This document shows positions 60,540 to 64,000 of a DNA stretch of 64,000 nucleotides, one piece after another. How positions within the stretch are numbered: the stretch's first letter is position 1; each line of letters starts with the position of its first letter. The stretch comes from Phaeocystidibacter luteus. GTDB lineage: Bacteria; Bacteroidota; Bacteroidia; Flavobacteriales; Schleiferiaceae. Location: NCBI RefSeq assembly GCF_008933115.1, contig NZ_WBVO01000008.1:62001-126000 (forward strand), written 5' to 3'. A program made the position numbers and the translations under genes. The notes under the pieces were generated by a model that was given only the letters and a program-made list of their open reading frames with translations, made no database searches and had not been told where the DNA came from.

Positions 60540-61274
60540 TCAAAGCACCACCCCAAACTTCACAAACGCCGCATTCACTCCCGTTACCTGCAGGTTATAC
60601 GAAGAAGGCGATTTGCTCTCTACATCTTCAACAAAACCGGGACTAAACCTCTTATAGTTTATCTCTCGGCCAGGGTTGAAGGATTGGGCAGCTTCAATCG
60701 AAACTGAAACGCCAACATAGAGGCTCTTGGAGATGAAATAATCTATCTCTGCGTATCCCCCAAGAAAGAGCTGATAGTTGTTGTACGTGATTGGATCCTC
60801 GAAATAGTTTCCGTAGAGATTCGCGTCAGCATACTCCTGAGCAGAGTGCGAATAATCGTAAGTCGTTCTTTGGGTATTGATGCCCGCTCCGATTTGCGGA
60901 CCGTACAAAACTTGCCAATTTGTGCCAATGTCAGACATCCACAGGAATGAATAGCGGGCGTCGGCTTGGACACTGAAGTTCGAATAGGAATATTGATACT
61001 CACCCGTAGGTTCAAAATCAACATCGTCCACACCATTTGCATATATGAACATGTTGGCGTTCACCTGATGCGCGACGTTCGATCCGTAGTAGCGGAAATC
61101 TAGCCCGTCAAACCAATTGGCTGGACCGAAGCCTTGGTTTCCGCCAAAGAGTAAATCGGGACGGAAAGAAAGTCCAATTGCATAGTCTCCGGAAGTAGGA
61201 CGATTTGATTCAGTTTGTGCCGTGGCTGCATAGGAACAAGCCACAATGGCTAACGATAGCGCTATAGCCTTCAT
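60540..61274 (-). CDS. Outer membrane beta-barrel protein of unknown function
   Basis: A predicted barrel of 244 residues with signal peptide MKAIALSLAIVACSYAATAQ. Alternating aromatic strands are seen throughout (YAIGLSFRPDLLFGG, FSVQADARYSFLWM, NYQLFLGGYAEIDYFI, LYVGVSVSIEAAQ, VNAAFVKFGVVL), and the final strand could form the closing seam. No family is certain. The stop codon lies directly at the edge of the repeat array, so the array serves as its 3' region. Single-gene unit. Confidence 0.75.
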   Translation of the reverse strand: MKAIALSLAIVACSYAATAQTESNRPTSGDYAIGLSFRPDLLFGGNQGFGPANWFDGLDFRYYGSNVAHQVNANMFIYANGVDDVDFEPTGEYQYSYSNFSVQADARYSFLWMSDIGTNWQVLYGPQIGAGINTQRTTYDYSHSAQEYADANLYGNYFEDPITYNNYQLFLGGYAEIDYFISKSLYVGVSVSIEAAQSFNPGREINYKRFSPGFVEDVESKSPSSYNLQVTGVNAAFVKFGVVL

Positions 61275-61320
61275 AGTTTCAAGTGTTTAGGTTCTTGTGA
61301 TGAACGCAGAAAGTACGAAA

Positions 61321-62394
61321 CTATTTCAAGCCATAGAATTCTCGAATGGCTATCCAGTCCATTCCATTGAGATTGCGTACCAAGGTCAGGTTTACTTGAT
61401 CTATAATGTTGACCTCCTTGTTGATTGGAAAGCTGTAGTAATCCGTTCGAATACCGGTCTTCAAGATCTCTAAATCTTCACCTAGCTGAGTTTCAGAAAG
61501 GGCATAGCGCAAGAGCACCCGATCATAAATCACGTAATCTGCACCGCCTTTATGGAGAATTTCCAGGGCTTCTTCCACTGAAGACGTTCCCACGTATGGA
61601 ATGTTGAAACTACTCAAGTAATCACTCGTGCTGGTATTGTCGACCGTCACAACGCGATACGACTTTAGGTCGCGCACGGATTTTATATCGGATTCAAATT
61701 GTTGAGCGGTTAGGGACGATGCAATACCAGCGGTTAATCCGGAAATTCCAACCACTGCAGTGATCATCCATATGAAGGCAATAGCTCGTCCGATTCCGGT
61801 TTTTGGCGCTTTATCTCCATATCCAACGGTGGTCATAGTTACTGCACTCCACCAAAATCCGTCGCCAATTCCCTTTAAGCCCTTTCGAAATTCGTGGTTT
61901 TTTCTTCGCTCGATGATCCAAACCACCAATCCGAAGACGAGAATTATCACTCCCAGACCAAAAATGCCAGAAATAAATTTCCACGTGAAAATGCTCCTGA
62001 TGAATGTGAAGTACCGGTTGCTTCGCTCTTGGACAACTGCGGTATCAGTAATATAAAACGGCTGGGTGAAATGCACTTGTCCTAACCGAAGGGGCGTAAC
62101 GGTAACAGGGTTTACACTCATGTCCACCTCGCCAGAGGCGACAGCGTCGAGCATATCCTCAACCGTCTCATATTCAACATACTCTGAATGCCAATAGAAC
62201 TCTCGGTCTATTCTTTCCCAAAAATTCACAATGGGGCCGTGGACTCCAGATTCGTCTATGGCTACGAATGGAGGAGCGTGTTTAACGCCGATCCGAATCG
62301 TGTCGTTTGGACCAAGAAATTTAGTTGAATCAGCCAGTTGACTGAACGAGGCAAATGAACACAACAACAAGAAAAGTGTGAAAGAAAATCTCAT
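61321..62394 (-). CDS. GluR0-like ligand-gated potassium channel
   Basis: A prokaryotic ionotropic glutamate receptor homologue of 357 residues. Order: signal peptide (to about 19); ligand-binding half S1 (32-130); TM1 (141-161); pore loop with the potassium filter TTVGYGD at 188-194; TM2 (201-228); ligand-binding half S2 (236-345). In S1, PVTVTPLRLGQVHFTQPFY holds Thr100 and Arg103, which in the family bind the amino acid carboxylate; in S2, YVIYDRVLL holds Asp291, the usual ammonium ligand. So it likely opens a potassium pore on binding an extracellular amino acid. It lacks the third helix of animal receptors, as GluR0 does. Confidence 0.9.
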   Translation of the reverse strand: MRFSFTLFLLLCSFASFSQLADSTKFLGPNDTIRIGVKHAPPFVAIDESGVHGPIVNFWERIDREFYWHSEYVEYETVEDMLDAVASGEVDMSVNPVTVTPLRLGQVHFTQPFYITDTAVVQERSNRYFTFIRSIFTWKFISGIFGLGVIILVFGLVVWIIERRKNHEFRKGLKGIGDGFWWSAVTMTTVGYGDKAPKTGIGRAIAFIWMITAVVGISGLTAGIASSLTAQQFESDIKSVRDLKSYRVVTVDNTSTSDYLSSFNIPYVGTSSVEEALEILHKGGADYVIYDRVLLRYALSETQLGEDLEILKTGIRTDYYSFPINKEVNIIDQVNLTLVRNLNGMDWIAIREFYGLK

Positions 62395-62505
62395 GATTCC
62401 TAAACAAAGAGTTCAATATCCAGTTGAAAAATACGGATACCTATGGCGGAAAACGCTATTTTAGATGGAAGTATCCAACTTTTTTAACAACCTAAAGCTA
62501 ACAAG

Positions 62506-62991
62506 ATGAAGAAAGTTTTAGCAATTGCAGCTTTTGCATTTGGCCTTTCATTCGCGTCTAATGCACAATCAATTAGTCCTAACGCAATCGGAATTCGTGC
62601 GGGTGCTGGGAACGGCCTCGGAACAGAAATTTCTTATCAGCGTGCGATGGGCAGCAACAACAGACTTGAAATTGATCTCGGCTTAAATTCAAATGATAAC
62701 CTCACAGTCATCGGCATTAACGGGGTTTACCAATGGGTTTGGAACCTAGACGGAGGTCTCAATTGGTATGCCGGCGCAGGTGCTGCAGTTGCCACATGGG
62801 ATTATGATGACGATTTCCCAGGCTCTCCAGAAGGCGGTCTAAACATTGGTGCTACTGGCCAACTAGGTCTTGAGTACAATTTTGACTTCCCCCTCCTCTT
62901 AAGCCTCGACTGGCGTCCAAACTTTTGGGTACTAGACGATGCAGGGTTCGATTGGAATGGAATAGCACTGGGTATTCGATACCAGTTCTAA
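62506..62991 (+). CDS. Small outer membrane beta-barrel protein
   Basis: A 161-residue protein with signal peptide MKKVLAIAAFAFGLSFASNAQ and about eight predicted strands (AIGIRAGAGNGLGTEISYQ, NRLEIDLGLN, LNWYAGAGAAVATW, GLNIGATGQLGLEYNF, FPLLLSLDWRPNFWV), ending in IALGIRYQF, with the terminal Phe used for barrel insertion. It resembles OmpW/OmpX-size porin-like barrels in size only. Function unknown. It is followed by a strong terminator. Confidence 0.82.
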   Translation: MKKVLAIAAFAFGLSFASNAQSISPNAIGIRAGAGNGLGTEISYQRAMGSNNRLEIDLGLNSNDNLTVIGINGVYQWVWNLDGGLNWYAGAGAAVATWDYDDDFPGSPEGGLNIGATGQLGLEYNFDFPLLLSLDWRPNFWVLDDAGFDWNGIALGIRYQF

Positions 62992-63010
62992 ACCATCGTG
63001 AACAATATCC

Positions 63011-63045
63011 AAAGCCGTTCGTCTTCTTGATGAACGGCTTTTTTT
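63011..63045 (+). terminator. Terminator of the small barrel gene
   Basis: AAAGCCGTTC at 63011-63020 pairs perfectly with GAACGGCTTT at 63032-63041, followed by T tract to 63045. Confidence 0.9.
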
Positions 63046-63082
63046 ATTCCCACATTCAAAACACAAAAATCAAAATACAGAT

Positions 63083-63790
63083 ATGTCAAGTCTCCAAAAT
63101 AAAGTTGCCCTCATCACAGGCGGTTCCAAAGGAATTGGCCTCGGAATCGCTCAAGCTCTTGCTGCAGAAGGCGTAAAAGTTGCGGTTACTTCTCGATCAC
63201 AGTCGAGCGCAGACGCTGGAGCAAAAGAGGTCAGCAACGATGCACTGGGAATCGAAGCAGATGTGCGTAACCGCGCGTCTATGGACGCTGCTGTGAAAGC
63301 TACGGTAGACCGTTTCGGCAAAATTGATTTCCTAATCGCCAATGCCGGTCTTGGTCATTTTGCCTCTATTGAAAATCTTACCGATGAGCAATGGCACGAC
63401 ACAATCGATACCAACTTGACCGGCGTATTCCACACCATTCGGGCTGGCCTAGATGAACTAAAGAAGTCCAAGGGATATATCATCACCATTTCAAGCTTGG
63501 CTGGCACCAATTTCTTCCCAACAGCCTCTGCTTACAACGCTTCAAAATTCGGGCTTACCGGTTTTACCCAAGCCGTCATGCTCGATCTACGCCACCACGG
63601 AATCAATGTAAGCACCATTATGCCAGGTTCGGTAACGTCGCATTTCAACGGACATACACCAAGCGAAGAAGACGCGTGGAAGATTCAACCGGAAGACATT
63701 GGGGAGCTTTGTGTTGACCTCTTCAAAATGAATCCGAGAGCACTTCCGAGCAAGGTTGAAGTTCGACCTGCACGACCGCCTCAGAAATAA
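63083..63790 (+). CDS. Short-chain dehydrogenase/reductase
   Basis: A classical SDR of 235 residues that oxidises or reduces a hydroxyl or carbonyl group with NAD(P). The cofactor loop is TGGSKGIGLG (12-21), followed by the NAG motif in LIANAGLGHF (88-90 for NAG); the catalytic residues are Ser138 (ITISSLAG), Tyr151 and Lys155 in YNASK. Basic residues after strand 2 (TSRSQSS) favour NADP. The substrate is unknown. The start follows the barrel-gene terminator by 37 bases. Confidence 0.92.
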   Translation: MSSLQNKVALITGGSKGIGLGIAQALAAEGVKVAVTSRSQSSADAGAKEVSNDALGIEADVRNRASMDAAVKATVDRFGKIDFLIANAGLGHFASIENLTDEQWHDTIDTNLTGVFHTIRAGLDELKKSKGYIITISSLAGTNFFPTASAYNASKFGLTGFTQAVMLDLRHHGINVSTIMPGSVTSHFNGHTPSEEDAWKIQPEDIGELCVDLFKMNPRALPSKVEVRPARPPQK

Positions 63791-63810
63791 AATAGCAATC
63801 TATCCTATCA

Positions 63811-63855
63811 AGAGGGCAAGCTAGTGGCTGAATAGCTTCTAGAAACCCTCTCGTT
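63811..63855 (+). terminator. Possible terminator of the SDR gene
   Basis: Nested arms AGAGGG/CCCTCT (63811-63816 and 63846-63851) and AAGCTA/TAGCTT (63818-63823 and 63833-63838), followed by a weak CGTTTT. Confidence 0.45.
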
Positions 63856-63859
63856 TTCG

Positions 63860-63867
63860 TACTTTCG
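63860..63867 (+). promoter_or_regulatory. Minus-7 box of the last gene
   Basis: TACTTTCG, one base from TAnnTTTG, 27 bases before the ATG at 63895. Confidence 0.5.
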
Positions 63868-63894
63868 CGCATCTAAAATCGACGAAAGTCCTTG

Positions 63895-64000
63895 ATGATG
63901 AGCGGAAAGCCACAGAAACCATACAAAGAATATTCGCACCTCGATCTCACTGATGCCCACAAGGACATCAAACAAAAGTGGGAGCAGGAAAATACGTTTG
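63895..64000 (+). CDS. Probable isoleucyl-tRNA synthetase, N-terminus
   Basis: Only 35 codons are in the window: MMSGKPQKPYKEYSHLDLTD, then AHKDIKQKWEQENTF. The pattern (K)YKEYxxLDL, a helix with KWxxENTF, is how Bacteroidota isoleucyl-tRNA synthetases begin, just before the first catalytic block. The start could be 63895 or the next codon, 63898. The gene runs off the right edge, so the call rests on this short stretch; another large class I synthetase is possible. A minus-7 box lies upstream, giving a short leader. Confidence 0.6.
   Translation, partial: MMSGKPQKPYKEYSHLDLTDAHKDIKQKWEQENTF

Noticed and set aside
59575-60707. Several overlapping open frames of 90-173 codons on both strands in the repeat array
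   Set aside because: They repeat one another (for example the peptide with DDFDFGGFAF) because the DNA repeats, they have no start context or domain, and they run through hairpins.

Overview
The window comes from a member of the Bacteroidota, most likely Flavobacteriales. The evidence is type IX secretion sorting domains of both kinds (three gliding-motility-associated C-terminal, CHU_C, proteins and one Por_Secre_tail protein), Bacteroidota sigma-A minus-7 boxes (TAnnTTTG) in front of many genes, almost no Shine-Dalgarno sequences, and families that are typical of the phylum (DUF2490, DUF4382, a four-helix-bundle S23-like protein, an AddB-like nuclease with a Bacteroidota architecture, a long RND permease). 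Most of the window is ordinary chromosomal housekeeping with short, often overlapping operons. I see no rRNA, no convincing tRNA, no CRISPR array and no complete insertion sequence.

Layout. 1-9.2 kb: pdxA (partial) and leucyl aminopeptidase; a large CHU_C surface protein overlapping riboflavin synthase; then, on the minus strand, an AddB-like nuclease followed by three tiny secreted proteins in one overlapping operon. 9.2-17 kb: an LPP20-like lipoprotein, a Fic AMP-transferase with two identical dyad operators, plsC-gatC, a T9SS cargo protein, a divergent Lrp regulator/PLP gamma-lyase pair, and a BamA-like barrel. 17-25 kb: a zinc-ribbon membrane protein, an Lhr-like helicase, an FMN reductase, DUF2490, a beta-lactamase-fold serine hydrolase, a GNAT enzyme and thiL. 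25-28.7 kb: G-rich octamer arrays around a nonsense-interrupted four-helix-bundle gene, gdhA, a MITE-like element, a Spy-like periplasmic protein and an SdpI-like protein. 28.7-36.2 kb: a ParE-type toxin-antitoxin pair and a TetR-controlled RND efflux operon. 36.3-45.6 kb: asnS, rpoN, a PAP2-like membrane protein, two tandem CHU_C paralogues and a DUF4382 lipoprotein. 45.6-54.6 kb: a cassette of two small proteins plus a secreted NTF2-like protein, a DEAD-box helicase, a MarR-controlled second RND operon, and a degenerate amidase. 54.7-64 kb: a second DEAD-box helicase, TfoX-like and GNAT proteins, a receiver-only response regulator, a bestrophin, a RidA-family protein, a composite palindromic repeat array, a barrel protein, a GluR0-like ligand-gated potassium channel, a small barrel protein, an SDR and the start of a probable ileS.

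How the genes work together. Two complete tripartite pumps sit about 12 kb apart under different regulators (TetR and MarR), each with its own dyad operators. Several regulators lie next to what they probably control (Lrp and gamma-lyase; Fic and its own promoter). The items most worth following up are the repeat families: a 196-bp element with perfect 15-bp terminal inverted repeats at 27.3 kb that shares its core with the composite array at 59.7-60.5 kb, and the G-rich octamer arrays in opposite orientation around the broken four-helix-bundle gene. Others are the double Fic operator, the GluR0-like channel, the amidase lacking its catalytic glutamate, the two cassettes of very small secreted or membrane proteins, and a set of genes whose minus-7 box lies only 4-5 bases before the start codon, as expected for leaderless mRNAs.
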